Assembly: GCA_948470475.1 (NCBI GenBank)
Contig: OX419347.1
Span: 15,061,675 to 15,125,674 of the forward strand
Length of the DNA: 64,000 bases
Direction: 5' to 3'
From: Galaxea fascicularis
Taxonomy: Eukaryota; Cnidaria; Anthozoa; Scleractinia; Euphylliidae
Shown: in pieces, positions 11,801 to 23,800 of the stretch
Layout: the number at the start of each line of letters is the position of its first letter
Numbering within the stretch: the first letter of the stretch is position 1
Program-made: the position numbers and the translations under genes
Notes under the pieces: model-generated
Told to the model about the DNA's origin: nothing
What the model saw: the letters and a program-made list of their open reading frames with translations, nothing else
The model's database searches: none

Positions 11801-14800
11801 TCCTCCTGAAATGGGTCAAATAATAAATTACAAACGGCGCCCCATAATCGTCAAGAGTCAACTCCATTGTATGATTTTAATGAGATTGTTGTGATCACAT
11901 TTAAACCATCACATTCACTGTGCGAATCCAAAAATCGTGAACGCTTTTATTTCATTTTGACATTTTCCGGTTGTGTAGCAACCAATTAGAGTTGACATGA
12001 AACCACAAACTAATTACCGTTACTGTTTGCGGTTTAGTGTTCTCGCGTGTGCAAGGCTTTTTACTGGAAACAGAGTGGCATTCCAATAAATATTTCTAGC
12101 GTTCACGGTTGTCGGATTTTCACAGTAAACCGTCAGGCGTGATCTCATAAACAAGTGTTTGACATTCTTAATACAAACAAGTTCAGTTTTTCACGCAAAT
12201 GAAAATGTTAGAAGTATCAAAGGTATGAATCGAACACTGAAAAGATAAAGATGCTATTTACAGTGGCCTTACATGCACACTATCTATGCACTGATCTTTC
12301 CAGCCATTGGAATTATGCACTCACGACTGAAAAGGCTAATAATAAAAAATAATATAGAAACGATTACAACCACGTAAAAATCAAACGCCAAGCCGCGTGA
12401 GTTTTAAAAAATGTGGGGTAAATATTACAAGATTTACAAAATATTCTGTTTTGAAGACCTTCGCTTGAGGAAGTGTTACACAATAGCGCAATATGTTGGC
12501 GGACCCTCTTTCTTTTCAATGGTATAGGTAGCCTTGCTACAAGCGAATCCTTTCCAAAGGCCTTTCACTGATCTGCGTGCACCTTTGAAGTCGAACACAA
12601 GCTCGTAAGGGATCTCCATTTCAGCTTTAAACACTGTCGCTTTTGCCACATATGTGCTGTGCGCCGCAACGAAAAGGGGGAATTCGTACGCCTTGGTGAT
12701 GGCGGTATTGATAGATTCTTCAAACGTGCAATTGCACGAGAACTCGAATGAGAGCGTGAAGCTAAGGTCGCCAAATTTGGCGAATCCTGCGCTAAAGCTT
12801 GACTGGATGCCATAAGTGAAGCCGACAGTATGCGAGGTAGAATGAGTTTTTCCCTCGGTCACCGTGAAATTAAAGGCCATGGTTTGCTGGATATCGGTTT
12901 TATTTGTCAGGTCTTGTCCACAAACTACTAGTGGTTCGCTTGACAAGGTTTTAGCCTCGTCCATGTTGAATTTCACATTGACCAGATTGACTGTGCCGTG
13001 TACTTTTGTGAAGTACCAGTCCACGTTTGCTTCATCGCGGATTGCATCATCATCACGGCCAGCGATTTTGCTGGCAGCATGCCGTGCTACATTCCAACCC
13101 ATCTCTCTCAAGTTTGTTGCCAGAGTTTCGGATATTTCTCCTGCTTCGACGATTCCCTGATATTCCGCATCAATTCCATTTTTGTCTACGGAGGCATCGA
13201 ATTCGTAACGATGACGCAATTTGGGCAGCCAACACTGTTTACTCTTTTCAGTGTTTGCTTCGTGCCAAGCGGCACTCACAAACATTCCTCGGATATGCTG
13301 ACATACACTATCTGAAAGCAGCCCTTTGCACTTTTCTTTGAAGGAGTCGTAGTGGTGTTTTGCTTTCCTCCCGTCAGCATCAGCTTCAGCGACATTCCCA
13401 AAGCGCTGCTTAGCACAGTGTAAACTTTTTCTTGCGGCGAACAATTTCAGTTCATTAGCAACATCATGTGGGAATATTTCCAGCGGCACCTCACCTATAA
13501 GTTTCATGGGTTTTTCAGCTGGCCTCTGCGAAAGAATCTGGGCAACATCAACCTCTCCGTGAATCTTGTCAAACAATGAATCCAATGAATCGAGCCTTGT
13601 TTTCTTAACCTCTGCTTCTTCATTGAAGCGAAAGATCGAGTTTGTAACGGACCAGGCGATACAATAGCCCATTTCTTTCAAGTTGCTCGCCAAAGGTTCG
13701 GATATCTCTTTTTCCTTGATGATATCCTGTTGATGCTCTTCCACTTCTCTTTTGTTGTCATCCGCTTCGGATTTATAATTTTCGCGAATCGCGCGCCGTC
13801 GACACTTTTCACTCTTCCTGGTGTTTGCTGCTTGCCAGCTGGCAAACTTGAGCATCATCTCAATAGCTTGACAAGAATTTTCCGATAGGAGCCCTTCGCA
13901 TTTCTCTTTGAAGGTGGCCAAGTGCTCACTTGCTTCTCTACCATGCGCTTCAGCTTCTATTCTTTTGTGGCGACGGCAGCGTATTTTAGCCACTGCTAAA
14001 CTGAATTTTTCAGCGTACTTCTTCAGCTCTACTGCAGCATCAGTAGGAAGAACTTTTAATGCCATGGTCACGAGTTGAAATGAGTCACCTTTCGCGGCGG
14101 TGGATGCAGTCTCGGATAAAAGCTGATAGAAAATAGTTCAGTGTCTATCGAAAGCGCGCTTTAAAGTAAACTTTATACTTGGTTTGGTAATAACAATAAA
14201 CCTCTCATACATTTTTTACATTCTTGCTGATGACACTCCGTGATTCAAAAGACATTGTTTTCCAAACCGGAATTTTAGACTTGCGCTTGCGCATCTTGAA
14301 AAAAGTGACACGGCACATTTTTGTATCAGGAGCATGGGACAAAAAGTGGCGTCACATGTACATCCGGTTGAAAATGGGGAGCTCAAATTAGATATCGTGC
14401 TCGAACTAACATGACTCGAGCTCGGTAACCCGGAAACCAAAATTGATCCGAAGCATGCACCGAACCCTCGTCTCAAAGAAGACGAAAGATGACGGCTCGA
14501 CTGATAACGTTTTTCTCGGTATTTCGAACTGACAGTTTGAGGAATTGTGTACTATGACTGTTTAAGATGTCGTTTAATTAAGATGTCGATATTGATCAAT
14601 GTTTCCAGCATAAATCTTTTCAAAGGAGTAATGTTTACTATTATTTTGACGGAATTTTTTTTCTTTTTTTTCCCTTCTTTATTATATATTCCACACATAC
14701 AAAATACAAACAACTTACTTACAAGAAAGGCATATATACATCTTTACTGTAAAACAGAATAGAATAGTTTAAGGGCCGCCGGTTGCAAGGCTGTTTTGAA

Positions 14801-17800
14801 AAGGCGGTGAAGGATTTATTGGTCCAGGGACTTGTGAAATAAAAGAGGCTAGAAAAAGTTTTCAGTAATTCACACTTCGTTTGTAAGGTGCCCGCAGCCT
14901 TTTGTTCAAATAGATAGATCGACTTAAGATATCTGGAGAAGCCTTCTACCTTTGGTAACGTTTTATTGCTTTTACAAATCCAGATATAATGTCTCGCTAA
15001 AAGGAGGCAAAAATTCATTTGACAATGATTTTTGGAGGAATCTGGCATCAAACCTAGTGCCATAAGAAGATTGAATTGGTAGTTTTCTGGAATGATCTGA
15101 GAGGAAATAAAGTGTTGTATTAAGAAGGTCCAAAAAGCGGCCACTTTGGGACAGGACCAAAAGAGGTGACTAAGTTTTTCTGGTTCATCTTTGCAAATGG
15201 AACAGTCTGGGTCGTCTTTTAAGCCAATTTTAAATAAGAATTCATTAGTTGCTATTCGTCTGTGCAGAATCTTATACTGGAATTCAAGAAGTCTTGTGCT
15301 TGTACTGCACTTAAAAGCTAGTTGGTAAGTTTCATGCCACTCAATACATTCTTCGTCTTCTATGCCACATTCCGTTACACATTTCTGCTGAGATTGCCTA
15401 GGAAGTATAATTTTCTTTGATATTATTTTTGTGTATACTAATTTGTTTGCTTTTTGAGCTTCCGCATGGCGAACAATTTCATACATCATGGCCCCCGCGG
15501 ACGCGCACAGGTGCCAAATTCGGTCTTAGAATTTAAACGGCGATCAAATCATCAACAAAGAAATAAGTGGAATTTTGCCCTACCTTGATTTATTTGTCCT
15601 TCCCAAGTCACAACAATGAAAGATTTCCAATGGCCCCAAATCTTAACATAATTTAAAGACAATTTTGTATAGTAACAGATCAGCTGTATTGTTAATCCTT
15701 CTGACGTTTTCTCGCGGTTCCCACAGAACTTTATCATTCGCGGTACATTCCGCCAAATTCGCCATACTTCGCTTCCGGTCAGTACAAAATGCAGACTGCA
15801 GACTGCAGACCGGGTACAAAATGCAGACTGAGTTTAAAATGCAGACTGACCAGAAAAACTGCTTTTTTGCGTCAGAAACGAGATAACATTCGATTTCATA
15901 AGTTACCTATTGTCACGCAATAACCTTACAATGTCATCTCCCATAAATAACACTTAAACTGTCTCTCTTTTTTTTCAGAAATGTTATTTTACCGCATGGT
16001 TCGGTACTGATTTATTTCTAGTTGTGGAAAGATCAAAAGATGTAACGCATGTGAAACTTTCCCCGAGTTTAGTGGCGAAAATTTCCGACATTTGCGAATG
16101 TAAATGTTAATAGATTATTTATTGTTTACATGCGAGATTCACAACACTCGTCATTTGCATGCTGAGTAATTCGGCGTATGTTTTGTCTAAACTAATTCTC
16201 AAGCTGTCCCAAGTATTTTAAATTATGTTTTCCACTTAAACTGTTTGCCCGTTACAAAATGGTGAATTTGAGCGATTTGGTGGGTTTTGCGTTGACTCTT
16301 TATACTGCACGTTATAAGAAGGAGTCAAGGGTGGAAAATTTTCGACCGCCCAGCGCCAAGCAGCTTTTCACCCAGAAATTTGAATCGCCCGGCTTCCAAA
16401 TCGAACACCAGATAAACTGAAAGGTTGATTCTTCTTCTCGTGGCATTCAATCGAAGATTCATTCAAAATACAAGTGCTAATCGCCAAATAATTTTCCAGA
16501 AATACAGCTTCAAAGCGACCACCATCCTCGGCCGAGATTTCGTGTGCTAACAGCAACAGTCACGCTTGCACGTCGTATGAGGAAACTACAATATTGCACT
16601 GAAAAACTCTAATTTTGCATCATGAAACTTAAATGTTGTAATTTGTGAAACTACAATGTCGAATCACAGAGTGCGAAGTTGAAATGTGAATTAAACATCA
16701 CAAGGCGTAAGTTGAATTTTGGCGGAGATATAACGCCATAATATAATGTGTCCATATGTTTGTTATTTCACAGCAGTGGCTTTTTGTGGTGATTTGTGGG
16801 TTGTTTCACGTAAGGAAAACCTGCAACTATTCTTAGAAGCAATGTAGATGAGGGGGAAAATGGGGGAAAGGGCGGGAAGGGGGGGGGAAGGGGGAAGGGG
16901 GGAAGGGGGAAAGGGGGAGGGTGGCGGGGAAAGTGAGGGGGGAGGTAGAGGGGGGATGAGGAGGGAGAGAGGTGAGGGTGGGGCTACACTGAGAGGTAAC
17001 GACAAAATAATGGCACGATTTGAAAATTTTACCAAGAATTTAACAGATTATTTTTTAATGTTCCATACATTAATTTAACCTTTTTTCTTCTTCCTTGGCT
17101 TGTATCTTAGAGGGAAAATGTGGGACGACTATGGAGGAATGGCTTACAGAGGAGAAATATGCAAGAGAAGATCACTGGGGGTTGACGCTGTGAGTGAATT
17201 CATTTATCACACTCACTCGATTGAAGGAGATTCTTCTCTTGATTTCACCCATTTTGAAATCGCTGGTTATTCTTGCAATCTAAATGGCTCTCAACAGTGC
17301 AATTCATTCACAAATCGCACTATTTTTGCTCTAAATCGCATACTTTTCTTAGTCCATCAAAATTCAAAACCGGGTTTCCTGAGGTAAATGTTAAAGGAGA
17401 ACGGAAGGCGAAAACCTAATTTTTAAAACGTCGTTCTTACGAAAGCACATGATATGTCGTTAACAAATCGCTATGAACAATTTGAACGTCCGCCATTTTG
17501 GAAGCCATGTTGAAGGCTTGGGCGCATAGAATGACGTCACAGCGCACATGGGAGATTGTAGTGAAATTGAATAAAATATAGCAGTTTGTAGAGCTTGAAA
17601 TGTGACGTTTGTGTATAATTGAATCTTATGTTGGAGGGTTAACCGAGCTCAAAGAAACGTTCGAAATAAATACCACAGCTGGCAAATTATTTTGTGGGCA
17701 TTTGTGTACATAAGCTTAGATGTTATTTAGTTCTCTTGGTGCTCTCATTCCGTGCACTTGACACAAACCCACGATAGCGGTCTCTAGGACTTCCTGTTGT

Positions 17801-20800
17801 AAACAAATAGTTTGAAAGAGAGGTTGCTGTGTTATACATCTAGGAGTCGGTTGATCTGCCTCTATATGTCTGAACAAAATTAATATAAACAGGTTATATC
17901 GCAACCATTTCGCAGTTAGTCTGCCACGCACGCCACCACAAAATACGGAAAAATCAATCAATCAGAATCAAACAACACTTTCTTCCCACTGAGGCCATGG
18001 CTTTTTATTAGCTTCCTAGTGCCAAAATAATTAACACCTGCGGAATACAAAAGTATTACCACCTGAAATTTTATTTACGGCTTCCTCGATCTCCTTGCAG
18101 CATAAACATTCTTTCTCTTGTTGCCCTTCCCAGTTCGCACAACACTCGCATACACACCACGATGTATTTCCTCTTCTGCGCTCATCTTGACTCTCGTGAA
18201 CGTTGTCTTCGTCCGACTCCAAACTATCTCGCATAGGTTCAATAGAGTAAGGCTCGATCTCAGCCATAATCCAAGCTAAATGAAGTTTCGATAAGCCGTT
18301 TCGAGACAAGATTCTTCACAAGTTTTGTTGACCTGAAAAGGGGCCTGTGCGCAGTGACGTCACAGCCTGGCGGCGGGCGTTCCTTTTATGAAAGTAACCG
18401 GAAGGAAAGATGTCCAAAATGGCGGACGTTCAATTTTGAAAATGACCACGGGTTTTGGACTCTTTTCGTCCCTTTCGACAGGCAAAATTCACTTTTTCTT
18501 GCTTTTTACTACAAATCTAAGCTATTTCAACAGTTTTAAGCTCCCAAAAAAATACGACTCCTAGCCTTCCGTTCTCCTTTAAATAAATTTTAATATTGAC
18601 AAAGAAATGTGATTTCAAAATGGGTGTAATGAAGTGGTAATTGAACTTTGTGTCGTGCAATTGCACTCCACTCAGCTCAAATACTAGCGTTAATTCTAGC
18701 GTTCAATGCACTTTTCTTTGCGTGCTTTTTGCAGTGGAATTACTGGGGATCACTGGGTCCTTGGCTGGCTCTGTCACACGAACTGGGACACAACTTCAAT
18801 TTCGACCACGACAACAGTAAGTTAGGCGTTGTTTTGAAAGATTACCCGGTTTTCTGTCGGACAGGAGGAGCAGTTTTTGTCTGCCTTAAGTTCCCTTTAA
18901 GAGCCAATGTCGGAATATATCGAGAATCTCAAATCAGTTCCAAAAAATCGGATTTTTGCTAATATCACCCAAACAACCCTTTGAGTGAATTATTTCGAGA
19001 AATGGTATTAAGGAATCCCCAAGCGCTTTACATTTTAAGAAATTTAGAAAAGTTCGAAAATTCGCAAAAAATACAATTTTTATTCATGAAATTAGTCTAA
19101 ATTTCCAACAAATTTAAGGAAACATTACGGATGCGCAAAAGCTCCTATTAACTTTATCTTCTGCACATGTTTAGAAGACTTCCAAGGCTTCAAGACTGTG
19201 TAAAATGATTCAGCAAAATGATTTTAATAATATAGTTTCTGGCCTTCGTTGCGTACCCTCTCCTTGCATGTCGTTTCGAATGTGAAAATAATGCCCAACT
19301 TTACCCGCCCAAAATCGATCCTGGTATTTTAGAAATTGAAAAGACAGTTACACTACATAAAAGAAAGGACATTTTGTTCGTAAGATCTGACGTTTAAGCT
19401 CTGCCAATTAAAACGCTGGCGTGTAATAAAATTTTAACTGGAGCCACTCGGACGCCGTACCCAACAGAACAAATGTAAACAAAGGGAAGAAAATCGCACG
19501 AAAATTATTTCTATCTCATAGAGTCACATGGAATTGACAATAATATATTTTTCCAATAAGTCTCTCTAGCTGACAAGCGAATGAAGCAATGTTTTCTGTC
19601 GAATATTCGGAAACAAAACTTGAAAGAGCAATCGAAAGTAAAAGGTCACGCAATCGGCCGGGCCACAGTGACACCTGTTGGGTAACGCACGCTTCTTTTA
19701 TGTATCACTGTAAAACGTAGAATAGATCATTTCAAGTCCAACAGGCTTCCAAACGACTTTCGAAATTTCTCCAAGAAGCTATGAGAGCTTTTCTGAATAT
19801 TCTGTGTGTGCCATAGTTTAATACGCTGCAGGCTATCAACTTAACGGAAGAGATATTGTACCCTCATAAACAAGTTGTTGGTTTTAAAGATATAAATGAT
19901 GATCAGCCCCAATAACGTGCATTCCTCGCTGAAAAGCTTTAAAAGTAAGAATTGTTTTTAGCTGACACTTGCAGTTTGTCCTGGATATTTACACAGTGAC
20001 TACTAAGTGTTAGGCGACCCAACCACAATTAGAGTCGGACCTCTCCTCAACGGCCACCTTGGGGACAGAGGGAAGTTGCCGTTGAGGAGAGGTGCCCGTT
20101 ATAGGGAGGCAGGGGTGAAGACATTATTATTAAAAAAATGATGATGGTTGTAGCATATAGATAAGTAACGCAATCGCGATGCATATGTGTACATAAAAGA
20201 CCAAAAATGTTAATAAAACAAAACAAGGGAAAAGTAAGTAAATCGGTTTGCATACGCTTCGTCTTACGCGGCAGTGATGTCTTCGTCGCTTCGTCAGTTA
20301 CCTCGAGTAGCTCATTTCTGACTTTGTTCCTCCAGTCAACCTGACCATTTACAATGGAAATTGGGAGTTTTGTATAGTTACACTGTCCTTAATTAACTGG
20401 CCGTTGTCGAGAGGTTTACTTTGGCAGTAGCGACGCACTTTAGTGACCGTTGCCGTTGTGAAAAGATGACCGTTGTAGAGATGTTAAAATAAGAATGATT
20501 GTATGAACCGTTTTCCTGGACAAAAATAAATGACCCTTATACTGAGATGGCTGGCATTAGTAGAGCTTCGACTGTAGTTGGCCAGTTTATTTCAAGATAA
20601 ATGAGGACAAGTTACTCTTTTATTCTGCGCGTTCCTTTCACTCTCGCAGACTTATGTGCAAGAAGTGGCTTTGGTACCGAGCCTGTTACTTTTCCTGTTC
20701 GCTAACTGATCCAATACTATAAACTGCCGCTTATAAGCCCTGGGTTTATACATCTTCGTAAGGGGTTTAAAGAGGGCTTACAAATGAACGGAGGGGCCGA

Positions 20801-23800
20801 GAGGGCTTAAAATCGGAATAGAAAATACGCTTGGAAACAAGCTATAGCAGTGCTGATCAAAAGACGTTCTGCTTTTACTGGTTTTCAATTAATATTCAAA
20901 ATGTTATAAAGAAACTCAAGAAAGTGAGCGAGCCGAAAAGGCTAAAGATAACATAATTGGTCTCTTCCCCGACGCTTTGGCACAAGTTGTTTGTCTGTTA
21001 GCCAGGATTTTGAATAGGGGGAGGGCGTCGGACCGCTCGAACATTCAGATTGACCAGGGCATTCCTGGCTAACACCGCAAGTAGAATTACCGATGTACAT
21101 CTATCGAATTTCTAGTAACTAGCTAAAGTCGATTTATACGAAATACAAGCCAAATTTATACAACCAAGCTGCAGAGCCTTACCTCACGAGAAAATCGATA
21201 AACACTTAGTGGTCACTGTGCTAATATCCAGGACGAACGGCAAGTGTCAACTGAAAACCATTCTTACCTCAAAAGCTTTTCAACGAGGAATGCATGTAGT
21301 TATTGGGGCTATGCTGATTATCAAGGTTAAACTCCTGTTAATTCTTTTGTATTTTGATACCTTTTAGGCTTGAACACTAGCAATTGTTTTTGAGGGTACA
21401 ATATCTCTTCCGTTCCGTTGATAGCCTGCACCGTATTAAACTATAGCACACACAGAATATTCCGTAGAATTAAGGGTCATCAAATAACCTTCATTTTTTA
21501 GTTTTATTCAGAAAAGCTCTCATAGCTTCTTGGAGAAATTTCGAAAGTCGTTTGGAAGCCTGTTGGACTTGAAATGATCTATTCTACGTTTTACAGTGAT
21601 ACATAAAAGAAGCGTGCGTTACCCAACAGGTGTCACTGTGGCCCGGCCGATTGCGTGACCTTTTACTTTCGATTGCTCTTTCAAGTTTTGTTTCCGAATA
21701 TTCGACAGAAAACATTGCTTCATTCGCTTGTCAGCTAGAGAGACTTATTGGAAAAATATATTATTGTCAATTCCATGTGACTCTATGAGATAGAAATAAT
21801 TTTCGTGCGATTTTCTTCCCTTTGTTTACATTTGTTCTGTTGGGTACGGCGTCCGAGTGGCTCCAGTTAAAATTTTATTACACGCCAGCGTTTTAATTGG
21901 CAGAGCTTAAACGTCAGATCTTACGAACAAAATGTCCTTTCTTTTATGTAGTGTAACTGTCTTTTCAATTTCTAAAATACCAGGATCGATTTTGGGCGGG
22001 TAAAGTTGGGCATTATTTTCACATTCGAAACGACATGCAAGGAGAGGGTACGCAACGAAGGCCAGAAACTATATTATTAAAATCATTTTGCTGAATCATT
22101 TTACACAGTCTTGAAGCCTTGGAAGTCTTCTAAACATGTGCAGAAGATAAAGTTAATAGGAGCTTTTGCGCATCCGTAATGTTTCCTTAAATTTGTTGGA
22201 AATTTAGACTAATTTCATGAATAAAAATTGTATTTTTTGCGAATTTTCGAACTTTTCTAAATTTCTTAAAATGTAAAGCGCTTGGGGATTCCTTAATACC
22301 ATTTCTCGAAATAATTCACTCAAAGGGTTGTTTGGGTGATATTAGCAAAAATCCGATTTTTTGGAACTGATTTGAGATTCTCGATATATTCCGACATTGG
22401 CTCTTAAAAAGCAAGGAAAAATTGCGATGATGGAACTAATAGCAGCTTTTACTCGTTTTATAGTTTGGCCGACTTGCAAATGTCTATCACCCCGTGGATG
22501 TATCATGGGCGGCTATAAGTGAGTTTGGTTTTTAATGCATGATAAACAGTCAGAATTTTGTTATACCATCTGAAACTGCAAATATACCCGTTCGTTCTTT
22601 CGCATCTTTTCCATGCTGTTTTAAGATAAGAAACGATTTTTTTTACGATTCTTGTACAGGACAAGGGTTCCTGGATTCTCGGATTGCAATTTGCACAACA
22701 TGTCTTCTATTGTTGACAGTTGCCTTTTCAACATGCCGAAGAAGGTATCACCTTTAGACAGTGTTTAATCAAAAGCAAAACGTATTGCTCTCCTTGATTA
22801 ATAACGGCAATAGGACCGAGTGGATTCCAATTCGGTGTGTAATCATACGAGTGATTAGCAAATCGGACGTCTGCGTAGCGGGAGTCCCATTCGTTTCATC
22901 ATAATTTACAGACCGAATTGGATGACAGAAGTCCTGTTACCAATTAATCGTATCTGTAACAAAATTCTAGAACGAAGTAAGAGAAGACCTTTTAGGCGAA
23001 AAAAAAAGTTTTCATCCTGAGATGCATAGTAAATAAAATATCAAAGTGCAACTGTCCTCTTCCAGCGCGCGCGCAATGGCGCGTACTGTCTAATTACACT
23101 GTCCAATTATTGCGGAAATCATAGCTGGTGATAGCCAATCAGATGCGAGAATTTTGTCATAGTTACAGATAGTATGTGCAAGTTTCTGTAACGTGACAAA
23201 CGCAACCGTGGCTCCCTTTTACCTTAGTGACCATATGCATAATTGACAATAACGTCTGGTCAGACGTTGTTTAGCCCGTCTCCATGTCTCCAAGACCTGG
23301 CCCCGGATGTTCAAACCTTGGATAGTGCTATCCACCGGACAAATCACTATCCAGCGGATAAGTATTGGGAAAGCTAATTGCACTAACCACTGGTTAGACA
23401 TTTATCTGGTGGATAGCGCTATCCAGCCTTTGAACAACCGGGGCCTTATGCACGAATTTGATTGGATTTGTCCTTTAGGTAGTAAATCCTCAATGTGGTA
23501 ATGGAATTCCTGAGCCTGGGGAGGAATGTGACTGTGGCACACCAGAGGTAAACTGCGCATGCGCAATTCTTAACCCGCGCATTACGGGAGACTATGCATA
23601 CAGTAGGATTGCATTTCTACTTACTAAGGGCATAGTTAAGGTAAAATTAAAGCCCAAGCCCCTCCCCCTCTGCGTAAAGATCAATAAACAATTTGCTTTG
23701 ATGTGTCAAAGAAATTGTTGCATATCATTGCAGGAGTGCCAAATACGAGATCCATGTTGTGAACCCAATGACTGTCGGTTGAAAAAATCTTCACAGTGCA

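Noticed and set aside
16763..17078. Pro/Ser-rich and Gly/Glu/Arg-rich open frames
   Set aside because: They follow from the polypurine tract's composition.
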